64,000 nucleotides of DNA from Bacteroidales bacterium (GTDB lineage Bacteria; Bacteroidota; Bacteroidia; Bacteroidales; UBA1715), in contig JAKSUA010000010.1 of NCBI GenBank assembly GCA_024409235.1, positions 1 to 64,000 on the forward strand, given 5' to 3'. Made by a program: the position numbers and the translations under genes. Shown piece by piece: positions 24,710 to 34,415 of this stretch. Numbering within the stretch: the first letter of the stretch is position 1; each line of letters starts with the position of its first letter. The notes beneath the pieces are model-generated. The model was not told the DNA's origin, ran no database searches, and saw only the letters and a list, made by a program, of their open reading frames with translations.

Positions 24710-26204
24710 TTTCTATGTCCTGATTTACATCGTAATCGTCCTCCAACTCATGTTCTTCCTCACCTATCCAATGAGAATTACGTTGTAAAAATTTATAATA
24801 TTCATAATAATGGAAGAAACTTTCTGTAAAAAGTTCAGCGATACGTTTTGCACCCAGATGAGTAAAATGGATGTAATCAGGAGCTGCCCAGGCAGGTTTA
24901 TGCGAGACCCATTGTATCATTGAATTTTTTCCACCCATTACATCAAACATATTCCAAAAAGCTGCCCCATTTTCCAAAGCAACATCCTTCATTGCCTGCA
25001 CAACATCTTCCACATACGGGCGCGTCTGCAAAGTTCCGTTTACTTTTATCGACATATCTGCCGGTCCGATTATCAAAATAAACGCCTCCGGATAAACATT
25101 CTGAAAATAACGGATTTGACGGGCAAAATCTTTTTTATAATTCTCGACTGCTAATTCCGAATTGATTGAAGGAACAGCATTGCCGCCATATTCTAAAATA
25201 ACCATAGGCACATTCAAGGCCGTCATAGTTTCCTGCATCAAAGATGACGATATTGTTGTAAAGAAATTTCCAGCACTTCCGCGTAAAGGAATATTGTCAA
25301 CAGTAACACCTTTTTCACTTTCCAAAGAAATACCATATAATTCCGCATTCCCTTTTAATTTCAGGGAACAAGAAGAAACAAAAGATTTCAAACTCCATGA
25401 TAATTCCGACATACCAAAGTTTTCTTCGGCAATAGTCAGCGTGGAATCCTTTCCTTCGGCGGACAAAGTTGCCTTAAATCCGGATTTATTATTTCCAACA
25501 AACAGACGGACCTTAGAGAATTGTTTCGTTCCTTCAAAAACTTGTTTCCAGTCACGGGAAGTGTAATTCAATGTTATAGAACCATTTAGCTGAGCCATCT
25601 GAGCCAATATGCCATATCTGTTATGAGGGAGTTTCTGACGCATGGTTCCCGAAGCGACATATCTCGGCAGACTGTCCGAAAATCCCTGATTAACAGCCGT
25701 AGTTTGAATCAAAGGGATTATTGGCAGAAGTCCTACACCATTTCCTCCAAAATGTTCCTGTAAAGCCTGACGAAAATATCCCGAGATTCTATCTAATTCA
25801 ATTTGAGAATCACCATAATGAAGAATATGCAACATACCATGCTTTTGGTGGTTCTCAATAATTTCAAAAACAGAATTAATCAAATTTGAATTACCTTTAG
25901 GAAAATATATTCGGGCTACACTTGTTGAATCAAAGTTTTTATAAAATTTTAAGGAATCAATAAAAACAAGAGAATCAACATTCTGTGAAATTTCATTCAT
26001 TGTATCAAGCGATGCAATAAAATCTTTTTCAATAACTTGTAAGTTCTTATCCAAATCAACGGTATCTTGTTTTGCCAAAAACACCTCCTCGATAGAAGGA
26101 AAATTCAAACGAATTTCAATTCCATCTTTGGGAAAGAGAAAACAAACCAATCCCAACAAAGAAATTACACCCAGAAAAAACAATATAACCTGAAAATTCT
26201 TCAT
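24696..26204 (-). CDS. SGNH-fold exported protein, partner of MBOAT (2)
   Basis: The first gene of the operon encodes 502 residues with an N-terminal membrane anchor (FQVILFFLGVISLLGLVCFLF) and an extracytoplasmic SGNH domain. Block I is LHYGDSQIELDR with S133, an Asn stands in ILEYGGNAVPS, and DYIHFTHLG provides Asp-x-x-His near residue 454. A Ser-rich beta-sandwich-like segment lies in the middle (about 205-300), perhaps a carbohydrate-binding insert. The tail is strongly acidic. It and the next gene share a closing WxMFxxMGGxxSMxQW phrase, so they are paralogues, diverged. Confidence 0.8.
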   Translation of the reverse strand: MKNFQVILFFLGVISLLGLVCFLFPKDGIEIRLNFPSIEEVFLAKQDTVDLDKNLQVIEKDFIASLDTMNEISQNVDSLVFIDSLKFYKNFDSTSVARIYFPKGNSNLINSVFEIIENHQKHGMLHILHYGDSQIELDRISGYFRQALQEHFGGNGVGLLPIIPLIQTTAVNQGFSDSLPRYVASGTMRQKLPHNRYGILAQMAQLNGSITLNYTSRDWKQVFEGTKQFSKVRLFVGNNKSGFKATLSAEGKDSTLTIAEENFGMSELSWSLKSFVSSCSLKLKGNAELYGISLESEKGVTVDNIPLRGSAGNFFTTISSSLMQETMTALNVPMVILEYGGNAVPSINSELAVENYKKDFARQIRYFQNVYPEAFILIIGPADMSIKVNGTLQTRPYVEDVVQAMKDVALENGAAFWNMFDVMGGKNSMIQWVSHKPAWAAPDYIHFTHLGAKRIAELFTESFFHYYEYYKFLQRNSHWIGEEEHELEDDYDVNQDIENEEF

Positions 26205-26221
26205 AGGATAAAAAAATCAAG

Positions 26222-26229
26222 CAAAGGTA
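26222..26229 (-). promoter_or_regulatory. -7 box for the SGNH-MBOAT operon
   Basis: TACCTTTG on the minus strand, 18 bp before the start at 26204; a TTTG lies close upstream but not at the normal spacing. Confidence 0.45.
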
Positions 26230-26292
26230 CAAAATTGCTTCCAAGCACTCCAGAAAATAAATATATTCTTATCATAAATACACACAAATTCT

Positions 26293-26300
26293 TACCTTTG
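26293..26300 (+). promoter_or_regulatory. -7 box for the GH130 gene
   Basis: TACCTTTG on the plus strand, 21 bp before the start at 26322, divergent from the SGNH operon box. Confidence 0.45.
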
Positions 26301-26321
26301 TTCAATAAACAAAAATAAAAA

Positions 26322-27497
26322 ATGAACGTATTTCCTAAAAATTCCGAAGCAAAGCTTACAGAATTAATCAACGAACAAGAATCACTTTTGTCAAAAACAA
26401 ATTTGCCTTCAAAAGATTATAATGGTATTTACCAGCGGTTTGAAAATCCGGTTTTAACCGACAAACACATTCCTCTGAATTGGAAATTTGATTTGAATCT
26501 AAAGCGGAATCCTCTTCTACTTCAACGTATTGGTGTTAATGCGGTTTTTAACGCCGGAGCAATGAAATTCAACGGAAAGTATATTCTTTGTGCACGCATT
26601 GAAGGCTGGGACAGAAAATCGTTCTTTGCTATTGCAGAAAGTCCAAACGGCATCGACAATTTCCGTTTTTGGGACGAACCAATCCTTCTTCCTGAAACTG
26701 AAGATCCAGACATCAATGTATACGATATGCGTCTAACTCAACACGACGACGGATACATCTATGGTATTTTCTGTACCGAAAGAAAAGATCCTAACGCTCC
26801 TGCCGGCGACACTAGTTCTGCCATAGCAAATGCAGGCGTAGTTCGCACAAAGGATTTGAAGAATTGGGAAAGATTACCTGATCTTATCTCTAATAGCGGT
26901 CAGCAACGAAATGTTGTGATGTTCCCACATTTTATAAATGGGAAATACGCACTTTATACTCGCCCACAAGACGGATTTATTGAAGTTGGTTCCGGCGGTG
27001 GAATTGGTTTTGGATATATAACAGATATGAATAATCCTGTTATTGAAGACGAACATATTTTCAGCAACAAACAATACCATACTATCTATGAATTGAAAAA
27101 CGGTATGGGACCAGCCCCTATTAAAACTGCAAAAGGTTGGTTAAATCTTGCCCACGGCGTTCGTAATACTGCAGCAGGATTGCGCTATGTTCTTTATATG
27201 TTTTTAACCGATTTGGAACAACCAGATAAAGTAATTGCCCAACCTGGCGGTTATTTCTTGGCTCCACAAAACGAAGAAAGAATCGGAGATGTTTCGAATG
27301 TAGCTTTCTCTAATGGTTGGATTGCCGACGAAGACGGAACAGTATTTATTTACTACGCATCATCAGACACAAGAATGCATGTTGCAGTAAGTACAGTGGA
27401 ACGCTTGGTTGACTACTGCCTAAACACTCCTGCAGACGGTTTGCGTTCAGGTAAATCAGTAGAAAATATCTTGAATTTAATTAACATTAATAAATAA
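26322..27497 (+). CDS. GH130 mannosyl-glucose phosphorylase
   Basis: The 391-residue cytoplasmic protein closely resembles the GH130 subfamily 1 enzyme that phosphorolyses 4-O-beta-D-mannosyl-D-glucose. Signs are the N-terminal [16 protein letters not shown] segment, the [15 protein letters not shown] and [10 protein letters not shown] blocks, and the [13 protein letters not shown] motif with the candidate catalytic acid D135. It continues through [30 protein letters not shown] and [15 protein letters not shown], all in family order. In Bacteroides the gene normally stands with a GH26 mannanase, a transporter and an epimerase; none of these is next to it here, so it appears isolated and may serve mannobiose salvage through genes elsewhere. 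Confidence 0.88.
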   Translation: MNVFPKNSEAKLTELINEQESLLSKTNLPSKDYNGIYQRFENPVLTDKHIPLNWKFDLNLKRNPLLLQRIGVNAVFNAGAMKFNGKYILCARIEGWDRKSFFAIAESPNGIDNFRFWDEPILLPETEDPDINVYDMRLTQHDDGYIYGIFCTERKDPNAPAGDTSSAIANAGVVRTKDLKNWERLPDLISNSGQQRNVVMFPHFINGKYALYTRPQDGFIEVGSGGGIGFGYITDMNNPVIEDEHIFSNKQYHTIYELKNGMGPAPIKTAKGWLNLAHGVRNTAAGLRYVLYMFLTDLEQPDKVIAQPGGYFLAPQNEERIGDVSNVAFSNGWIADEDGTVFIYYASSDTRMHVAVSTVERLVDYCLNTPADGLRSGKSVENILNLININK

Positions 27498-27593
27498 CTA
27501 TTGAATAATAATGTAAATCAATAGATTACATTTTTTATTCATATTTTTCGTACATAGATTTTTCATAATTTGGCGCCGTTTTAAGCCCACATT

Positions 27594-29516
27594 ATGAAAA
27601 ATTTATGTTTTATGGCATTTCTATGCCTTATTCTATGCAACGCCTATGCTCAGACCCAAAAATCTGACGACATAGAAAAGCAGACAAGACCTTTTACTGC
27701 TGCTAAATTTACTATTGAAGCAAATTCCTCTTTCCAGAATCTATCAAACATAACAATAACCGACACATTATGGATCTACGGAACCTTAATAAACGACGGA
27801 AACATCTCTGCAAAAACATGTATTGTTGAAAATGGAACAATTCTTTCCAATGAATTTAACGAATTAAATGTTGAGCAGAACCTTATTTTCAAAAATGCAC
27901 TGACAAAATCTTCAGATACCGTTCATATCATAACCTTTTCAGCAGACAGCATTTTCATTAATGACTACACAACAATGGAATCTGCGTATCTCACTGCCAA
28001 AAATCTTATTGTAAACGACACATTGGAATTTACAGGGAAATTAGGCGTAAAAACAATCTATTCCAATTTAATCATAAATGGAACCCTTCTTAATTCCGAC
28101 AACGAAAACATACAATTATACGGAAATGCAATAAACAGCAGTTCAGCGACTTGCAAAAAAATGAACATAAAACTTTATGGCGAAAACAACTACATACAAG
28201 GAAACTTTTCATGCTATCGTTTTGATTTAGAAACATCTGAAACAATATATACAAATTATGACAGTTTAACTGTAACAGATTTCTTTTCAGGAAAAGGAAC
28301 TCTTATACAGGGAGTTAACGCCTACCTGTCTGTCAATAGCCAAACAACACCATATATTAATGCTCTGGCACTAGGAAACACAATTGAATATACACGCGGA
28401 GGAAAACAAACATTAAACACCAATGAATGTTTTAACTTAATTGTTTCAAAAAAAGGTGGTGCCACATTACATCTCACACAAAATTTAAAAATCAACAACT
28501 CGCTTATACTCAACAAAAAAGCATTCGTCAACTGCGAAACCCACAAACTTCAATTTCCCGATATTACCGAATACACACTGCCCCAAAGCAATTATTCCGA
28601 AGAAAAAGGAATATTCCTGAATAATGGAGAAATTATACTGAACAATTTTGATAAGAACGAAACGGTTTGGCTTCCATTGTTTACCAATGACACATGTTTT
28701 GCAGGATTTTCAATCAAGAATCTCGATGATTCAAACAATAGTTTATCCATTGACAGCCTATTTAATATCATAACGGAAACCGGCAAAAGCAATAGTGATT
28801 CAATCATTTATGATTTTGTTAGCACAACATGGCACATTTCCTCACAAATAAAAGCATACATATCATTTGATTGGTCAATAAAGAAAGAGCAGGAATATTT
28901 TGACCGAGATTACTGCACAGTTTACCGTTCTACCGGAAATTCCTGGAAAGACGTTGGATTGAAAATGGAATCGTCAACGTTTAGTAATGAAACGCAGACA
29001 AACGCAGATGGATATTTCACGATAGGAAACAACCCTGTCCTATTACCTATTAATTTAGAATATTTTAAGATTACGCAAACCAGCAATTTCATTACAATTC
29101 TCTGGAAAACACAACCATGTAACAAAAGGCTATTTATAGAAAAATCATTTGATGGAATTCATTTCTATACTATCGCCGAAATTCCTAATGGTGAAAACTG
29201 TTACAAGGATAAAAAAAACGAATCAGGCGAAATCATTTACTACAGACTGAAACAAGAAGACAACAACGGTACTTGCGAATATTCTGAGATAAAAAGCATT
29301 TATATTTCGCAAAAAGTTGATTTCTCAATTGAAGATAAAAAGATTACTACATCAACCGATAGCAAAAACACACATTTACAGCTATTTACGATTTATGGCA
29401 AACTTGTAAACAGTTCCAAGACAAACATTATTTCGATTGAAAATATTCCATGCGGCATATACATACTAAAAATAAAAACAGAATCTTCCGAATCTGTTCA
29501 TAAAATAAGCATTTAA
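27594..29516 (+). CDS. Type IX secretion cargo protein with beta-helix-like body
   Basis: The 640-residue protein starts with a signal peptide (MKNLCFMAFLCLILCNAYAQ) and ends with a type A C-terminal sorting domain (LQLFTIYGKLVNSS, then ISIENIPCGIYILKI), which sends proteins through the type IX system to the cell surface. The body up to about residue 310 is a run of short strands with repeating 'I.N.T.L...G.L' phrases (TLWIYGTLINDG, NLIVNDTLEFTGKL, NLIINGTLLNSD), typical of a parallel beta-helix or adhesin stalk. No enzymatic motif is visible. It stands alone; no type IX machinery gene is nearby. The genome must encode that machinery if the domain works. Confidence 0.82.
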   Translation: MKNLCFMAFLCLILCNAYAQTQKSDDIEKQTRPFTAAKFTIEANSSFQNLSNITITDTLWIYGTLINDGNISAKTCIVENGTILSNEFNELNVEQNLIFKNALTKSSDTVHIITFSADSIFINDYTTMESAYLTAKNLIVNDTLEFTGKLGVKTIYSNLIINGTLLNSDNENIQLYGNAINSSSATCKKMNIKLYGENNYIQGNFSCYRFDLETSETIYTNYDSLTVTDFFSGKGTLIQGVNAYLSVNSQTTPYINALALGNTIEYTRGGKQTLNTNECFNLIVSKKGGATLHLTQNLKINNSLILNKKAFVNCETHKLQFPDITEYTLPQSNYSEEKGIFLNNGEIILNNFDKNETVWLPLFTNDTCFAGFSIKNLDDSNNSLSIDSLFNIITETGKSNSDSIIYDFVSTTWHISSQIKAYISFDWSIKKEQEYFDRDYCTVYRSTGNSWKDVGLKMESSTFSNETQTNADGYFTIGNNPVLLPINLEYFKITQTSNFITILWKTQPCNKRLFIEKSFDGIHFYTIAEIPNGENCYKDKKNESGEIIYYRLKQEDNNGTCEYSEIKSIYISQKVDFSIEDKKITTSTDSKNTHLQLFTIYGKLVNSSKTNIISIENIPCGIYILKIKTESSESVHKISI

Positions 29517-29563
29517 CATCAATTACTTTTTTGCTAAACAACACCTTATCTTGATTGTTTTGT

Positions 29564-29571
29564 TATCTTTG
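29564..29571 (+). promoter_or_regulatory. -7 box for the S10 peptidase-nadB pair
   Basis: TATCTTTG fits TAnnTTTG and lies 20 bp before the start at 29592. Confidence 0.4.
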
Positions 29572-29591
29572 TCTTTATTAACAACATATAT

Positions 29592-31055
29592 ATGAAAAGA
29601 TTATTTTCTCTACTACTTGCAACGTGTTTCATCACATTTTTGCAAGCACAAGACACAGCTAAAATTGTAAAAACAACAGGACACGTTTCCATAAACAACA
29701 AAACTGTCAACTACGAAGCAACTACAGGTTTTCTACCCTTAAAAAACAAAGACGGCAAAGCTATTGCAAACATTTTTTATGTTGCATACATAAAAAGCGA
29801 TGTTTCTGACGTACGTACCCGTCCAATTACATTTGTGTTCAACGGCGGACCAGGTTCATCTTCTGCATGGCTGCACATGGGTGCCATAGGCCCAAAGAAA
29901 GTTGTAACAACAGAATACGGGAAAGCTGAGATTCCACCAAAAACATATAACTTAGTAAACAACGACCAATGCTGGTTGGACATTACCGACCTTGTTTTCA
30001 TTGATCCTGTAGGCTGCGGTTTCAGCAAACCTATTGAAGAAGAAAAAGCCGAACAATTTTACGGTTACGAAAACGACATTCATACAATCGGCGATTTTAT
30101 TAATCAATGGACTGGGAAAAATAAACGCTGGGGTTCTCCTAAATTTCTTGCAGGGGAAAGCTACGGAACAACCAGAGCTTGTGGCGTTGCAGACTATATG
30201 ACAGATATTTACAACATGTATTTCAATGGTATTTCACTGATTTCATGTGCTTTAGATTTTGAAACACTTCGAGAATACAACACCAATCAAATTCTTCCAT
30301 ATATATGTAACCTACCTGTATATGCAGAATTGGCTATTTACCATGAAGTTATAACTCCGGAAAAATCTACAAATGAATTTATTGAAGATGTTGAGGATTT
30401 TGCATTAAATGAATACGCAGTTGCACTATTAAAAGGCGATTTGCTTTCTGTTAGCGAGAAATACGCAATGGCAAAAAAAATGGAATCTCTAATAGGCATC
30501 AATGCGGACATTATTTTTGACCATGATTTAAGAATTCCAAGTGGCCAATTCCGTAAATTTCTTTTAGACAAACAAAATCTTATTATTGGTAGATACGACG
30601 GTCGTTTAACAATGCCCGATCCAATGAATAATCGTGACTACGCGTACGAGGACCCAAGTTTCACGGAAATTGCCGGAGCTGTCAGTGCAGCATTCAACGA
30701 TTATGTGCGCAACGAATTAAACTACCCTATTGACGACCGTTTTTATCTTATCGGTGATGTTCGTCCATGGAAATATGGCGACGGAAAATATTTAAATGTT
30801 ACCCCTGAATTGGGATATTCTTTATCTGTAAATCCAAACATGGAAATTTTAGTGGCAAATGGACGTTATGATCTTGCAACAAGCTATTTTGGAACCTCAT
30901 ACGCCATAAATCACATGAACTTGCCATCTGTATTAAGAAACAGAATAACATTCACCTATTATAACGGCGGACATATGATGTATTTAGTTCCTTCAGAACT
31001 AAAGAAACTTAAAGAAGACGTTACTAAAATGTACAACAGAAGCTTAGGTCTATAA
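29592..31055 (+). CDS. Exported serine carboxypeptidase (peptidase family S10)
   Basis: The signal peptide (MKRLFSLLLATCFITFLQAQ) sends this 487-residue enzyme to the periplasm or beyond. The S10 oxyanion region is NGGPGSSSAW at 84-93, and nucleophile S190 lies in GESYG. The late Asp (NGRYDLATSYFGT) and His (YYNGGHMMY) complete the triad. It should remove C-terminal residues from peptides at low pH. There is no sorting domain at the C-terminus. The gene is followed after 16 bp by nadB; the pair has one promoter but no obvious shared purpose. Confidence 0.92.
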   Translation: MKRLFSLLLATCFITFLQAQDTAKIVKTTGHVSINNKTVNYEATTGFLPLKNKDGKAIANIFYVAYIKSDVSDVRTRPITFVFNGGPGSSSAWLHMGAIGPKKVVTTEYGKAEIPPKTYNLVNNDQCWLDITDLVFIDPVGCGFSKPIEEEKAEQFYGYENDIHTIGDFINQWTGKNKRWGSPKFLAGESYGTTRACGVADYMTDIYNMYFNGISLISCALDFETLREYNTNQILPYICNLPVYAELAIYHEVITPEKSTNEFIEDVEDFALNEYAVALLKGDLLSVSEKYAMAKKMESLIGINADIIFDHDLRIPSGQFRKFLLDKQNLIIGRYDGRLTMPDPMNNRDYAYEDPSFTEIAGAVSAAFNDYVRNELNYPIDDRFYLIGDVRPWKYGDGKYLNVTPELGYSLSVNPNMEILVANGRYDLATSYFGTSYAINHMNLPSVLRNRITFTYYNGGHMMYLVPSELKKLKEDVTKMYNRSLGL

Positions 31056-31071
31056 GCAAAAAATAAAGACA

Positions 31072-32649
31072 ATGAGAATTACAACTGACTATTTAGTTAT
31101 CGGCTCAGGATTGGCAGGATTAAGTTTTGCCCTCAAAGTTGCAGAAACAGGAACCGTAACAATCATTTCTAAAACAAAACTTGACGAAACAAACACTTCT
31201 TATGCTCAAGGAGGTATAGCCGCTGTTCTTGAAACATCGTCAACAGACAGTTTCCCTAAACATATTGAAGACACGTTAATTGCAGGAGCCGGAATATGCG
31301 ACAAAGCTGCGGTGGAAAAAGTTGTTAAATATGCTCCCAATGCTATTAAAGACTTAGTTTCATGGGGAACACAGTTCGACAAAGACGAAGACAACAGTCA
31401 AACATTTGACCTTCACCGCGAAGGAGGACACAGCAAACACAGAATTCTGCACCACAAGGACAATACCGGTTTTGAAGTTCAACGTGCTCTTTGTGAAAAA
31501 GTTAGAGGCCATAAAAACATAACAATTTACGAGAACTTCTTTGCTGTTGACCTAATTACTCAACATCACATGGGTAATTTAGTAAAACGACATCAAACAG
31601 ATATAAAATGTTTTGGTGCATATGCGTTAAACCTTGAAAATCATAAGATTATCACCATATTAGCAAAAGCTACAATGCTTGCAACCGGAGGCTCTGGACA
31701 ATTATTCCTAACAACAACAAATCCTGTTGTAGCAACAGGTGACGGATTTGCAATGGTATATCGCGCAAAAGGAATTGTTGACAATATGGAGTTTGTCCAA
31801 TTTCACCCTACCGCTCTTTACAACCCAAATGAATCACCGAATTTCCTAATTACCGAAGCTATGCGTGGTTTTGGTGCAATTTTGCGTGACAAAAAAGGTG
31901 TTGCTTTTATGACAAAATACGATGAACGTGGGAATTTAGCTCCACGCGACATTGTTTCAAGAGCAATTGATAACGAAATGAAGAAAAGTGGCGACGACCA
32001 TGTTTATCTTGACTGTACCCACCTTGATGCAGAAGCATTAAAAGAACATTTCCCTCATATTTACGAGAAATGTTTAAGCATCGGTATCGACATCACAAAA
32101 GAAATGATTCCAGTTACACCTGCTGCACACTATTTCTGTGGAGGTGTAAAGGTTGATTTGGAAGGAAGAACTTCTATCAAATATCTTTATGCTGCCGGAG
32201 AAACAACGTGCACCGGATTACATGGTGGTAACAGACTTGCTTCAAACAGTTTATTGGAAGCTATAGCCTACGCCGATTTTGCTTCAAAAGCTGCAATAAA
32301 AGAAAAAGATGAAAATGACTGGCAGACTTCTATTCCTGATTGGAATGACGAAGGAACTTCGCATCCAGAAGAAATGATTCTAATAACACAAAGCTTAAAA
32401 GAAGTAAAAAATATTTTAAGCAATTATGTGGGAATTGTTCGTAGTGAAGTCCGTCTAAAACGTGCATTTAACCGCCTTTGGACTATCTATTCAGAAACGG
32501 AAGAACTGTACCAACAGACAAAACTATCAAGAGATCTTTGCGAACTAAGAAATCTTATCCAGGTTGGATATCTAGTTATTAAGGCTGCAAAAGCACGAAA
32601 AGAAAGTGTCGGAGCACACTTTATGGCAGATTATCCAAATAAAAAATAA
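31072..32649 (+). CDS. nadB: L-aspartate oxidase
   Basis: NadB oxidises L-aspartate to iminoaspartate in NAD synthesis. The 525-residue protein begins with the FAD-binding Rossmann signature (YLVIGSGLAGLSFAL). It carries TSYAQGGIAAV, HREGGHSKHRILHHKDNTG and MEFVQFHPTALY, RGFGAILRDKKG, the HYFCGGVKVD substrate loop and YAAGETTCTGLHGGNRLASNSL, all in order, then a helical C-terminal domain. The partners NadA and NadC are not in the window, while nadD is at 13286. A terminator follows 40 bp later. Confidence 0.96.
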   Translation: MRITTDYLVIGSGLAGLSFALKVAETGTVTIISKTKLDETNTSYAQGGIAAVLETSSTDSFPKHIEDTLIAGAGICDKAAVEKVVKYAPNAIKDLVSWGTQFDKDEDNSQTFDLHREGGHSKHRILHHKDNTGFEVQRALCEKVRGHKNITIYENFFAVDLITQHHMGNLVKRHQTDIKCFGAYALNLENHKIITILAKATMLATGGSGQLFLTTTNPVVATGDGFAMVYRAKGIVDNMEFVQFHPTALYNPNESPNFLITEAMRGFGAILRDKKGVAFMTKYDERGNLAPRDIVSRAIDNEMKKSGDDHVYLDCTHLDAEALKEHFPHIYEKCLSIGIDITKEMIPVTPAAHYFCGGVKVDLEGRTSIKYLYAAGETTCTGLHGGNRLASNSLLEAIAYADFASKAAIKEKDENDWQTSIPDWNDEGTSHPEEMILITQSLKEVKNILSNYVGIVRSEVRLKRAFNRLWTIYSETEELYQQTKLSRDLCELRNLIQVGYLVIKAAKARKESVGAHFMADYPNKK

Positions 32650-32686
32650 TATTTTAGTGCTATAGCAGCTAGATTTACATAAAAAG

Positions 32687-32721
32687 AAAAGGGAAAAATG
32701 ATAAACATTTTTCCCTTTTTT
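32687..32721. terminator. Terminator after nadB
   Basis: AAAAGGGAAAAATG and CATTTTTCCCTTTT pair perfectly around ATAAA, with T6 following; it can serve both nadB and the convergent small gene. Confidence 0.8.
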
Positions 32722-32740
32722 ATTTTGAAGAAATAAGCAA

Positions 32741-33010
32741 TTATTTCTGGGACTCATTCAATTTTGTTAGAATATCACTCATTTTTGCTACATAGTTTGT
32801 AATCAAACCATTATAAAATGCTTTGTTAGACATTTTGTCATCCATTTTATATGCAAAACGAGTATCGTTATATAACGCAATAGCTTCGTCAATTAATTTT
32901 TCCACAAGTTCTTGTTTTTCTGGGAAAAAGTCTGCTGTGAAAACACATTCTTCAATTACTGTTTCGAAAACACAGTCAACATCTTTTTTAAATTCTCTTT
33001 TATTTGCCAT
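32741..33010 (-). CDS. Conserved small helical protein (89 aa)
   Basis: The protein is all-helical, acidic and without signal or membrane segments (MANKREFKKDVDCVFETVIE at the start). I recall similar 'hypothetical' proteins in Bacteroidales but know no function. The ATG at 33010 is chosen because the longer frame upstream (to 33079) would begin with an unrelated lysine-rich stretch out of family character. It is 91 bp downstream of the aminotransferase stop, and its own promoter region is AT-rich. Confidence 0.65.
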   Translation of the reverse strand: MANKREFKKDVDCVFETVIEECVFTADFFPEKQELVEKLIDEAIALYNDTRFAYKMDDKMSNKAFYNGLITNYVAKMSDILTKLNESQK

Positions 33011-33101
33011 AACTGTATAATTTAATCGTTTTTCAAAATTACTTTTTTTTCGTTTATGTAATAGTATTGTTTGTAACAATTACTAACATTTTTTCAATGT
33101 C

Positions 33102-34415
33102 TTATTTATGATTCTCATTAAACAACTTTGCCCTATCCTTCAACAAGTCAATTTTATGCTGAGACATTTGTGAAGTACAAGCACGCAATCCTTGACGTTC
33201 GCTACCTGTTATATCAAGAGTTATTGCACTTATTCCGTAATACAATAATTCAGCAAGAAGTTCGCCTCCAGTCAATCCAGGATAACCAATTGTGAAGTAG
33301 AATCCGTCACCAACAGGATTTTCCATGTCTTTATCATACACAATCTCGAATCCATTATCTGTAAATATTTTTTTTGCTTGTTTTGCACGGTCACCATATT
33401 CTAGAATATCATTACGGAAATTATATGTTCCGTCGTTAGCAGCCTTCAAAATTGCTGTAAAAGCATATTGTGCAGAAAATGCTGTTCCTGATGTTAAGGC
33501 ATAAACCGCACCATAAATCATTGCTCGTCCTAATTCTTCCTGAGCATAAAAACGAAGTAAGTCAGGGAACTTCTTCATATACAACTTATTAGAAATCACA
33601 AGTGATGCAATTCTTTGGCCGGCATAACTAAATGCTTTTGAAGCAGATATCAATAAAATAAAGTTGTCGGTATATTTTGCGATAGTTGGTTGAAATGGAG
33701 CAACTCCAGGCTGTCCGTAATCTTGACGGAAATCCATTGCAAAATATGCTAAGTCTTCTATTACAACAATATCATATTTGTTTACAATATCTGCAATGAT
33801 TTTTAATTCAGTATCAGTAAACGAAATCCATGACGGATTGTTCGGACTTGAATATACGATAGTCGCAACATCGCCATTTTTACAGTAAGATTCCAATTTT
33901 TCACGTAAAGCTTCCCCTCTGTAATTATAAACATCAAATGTTTCAAATGGTAAGCCCATCATTCGCAACTGTTGTTTTTGAACTGGAAAACCAGGATCGA
34001 TGAACAATGTTTTTGTTTTTTTAGCATCACGACGACCTGCAGTTAAAAATGCGGCAAAGCTGGCCTGCATAGAACCAACTGTTGGAACACAGCCGTCAGA
34101 ATTAACAGTAATATCAAGGAAATTCTTAACAAAACGGGCCATTTCTTTCTTCAATTCAGGAATACCTTCTATTGGAGGATAAATTGAAGCACAACCATTT
34201 TGCAACGCCTTAATTTCTGCTTCAACGCCAACTTGTGCAGCAGGTAAACCAGGAACACCCATTTCCATTTTTACAAATTCAATTCCTGTTTCTTCTTCTA
34301 TATCACGAACAACTTTTACTATCTGTCGGATAGAAGCCTTCCCTACACATTTTATTCCGTTTTCAGCAAGAGCTTTATCTACGATTTCTCTTGTTATTAT
34401 TGTTTTTTGTTCCAT
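33102..34415 (-). CDS. PLP-dependent aminotransferase, class I/II
   Basis: The 437-residue enzyme has the fold type I signature. SSPNNPSWISF (about 189-199) is the substrate-Asn loop, D221 in VVIEDLAYF pairs with the pyridine nitrogen, and K260 in ISASKAFSYAGQR is the Schiff-base lysine. The last Arg in QGLRACTSQ should bind the substrate carboxylate. The specific amino acid is not evident. The ATG at 34415 (MEQKTII) lies inside the 3' end of the M1 peptidase gene, a 41-base overlap in another frame; an ATG at 34436 would overlap more. Confidence 0.85.
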   Translation of the reverse strand: MEQKTIITREIVDKALAENGIKCVGKASIRQIVKVVRDIEEETGIEFVKMEMGVPGLPAAQVGVEAEIKALQNGCASIYPPIEGIPELKKEMARFVKNFLDITVNSDGCVPTVGSMQASFAAFLTAGRRDAKKTKTLFIDPGFPVQKQQLRMMGLPFETFDVYNYRGEALREKLESYCKNGDVATIVYSSPNNPSWISFTDTELKIIADIVNKYDIVVIEDLAYFAMDFRQDYGQPGVAPFQPTIAKYTDNFILLISASKAFSYAGQRIASLVISNKLYMKKFPDLLRFYAQEELGRAMIYGAVYALTSGTAFSAQYAFTAILKAANDGTYNFRNDILEYGDRAKQAKKIFTDNGFEIVYDKDMENPVGDGFYFTIGYPGLTGGELLAELLYYGISAITLDITGSERQGLRACTSQMSQHKIDLLKDRAKLFNENHK

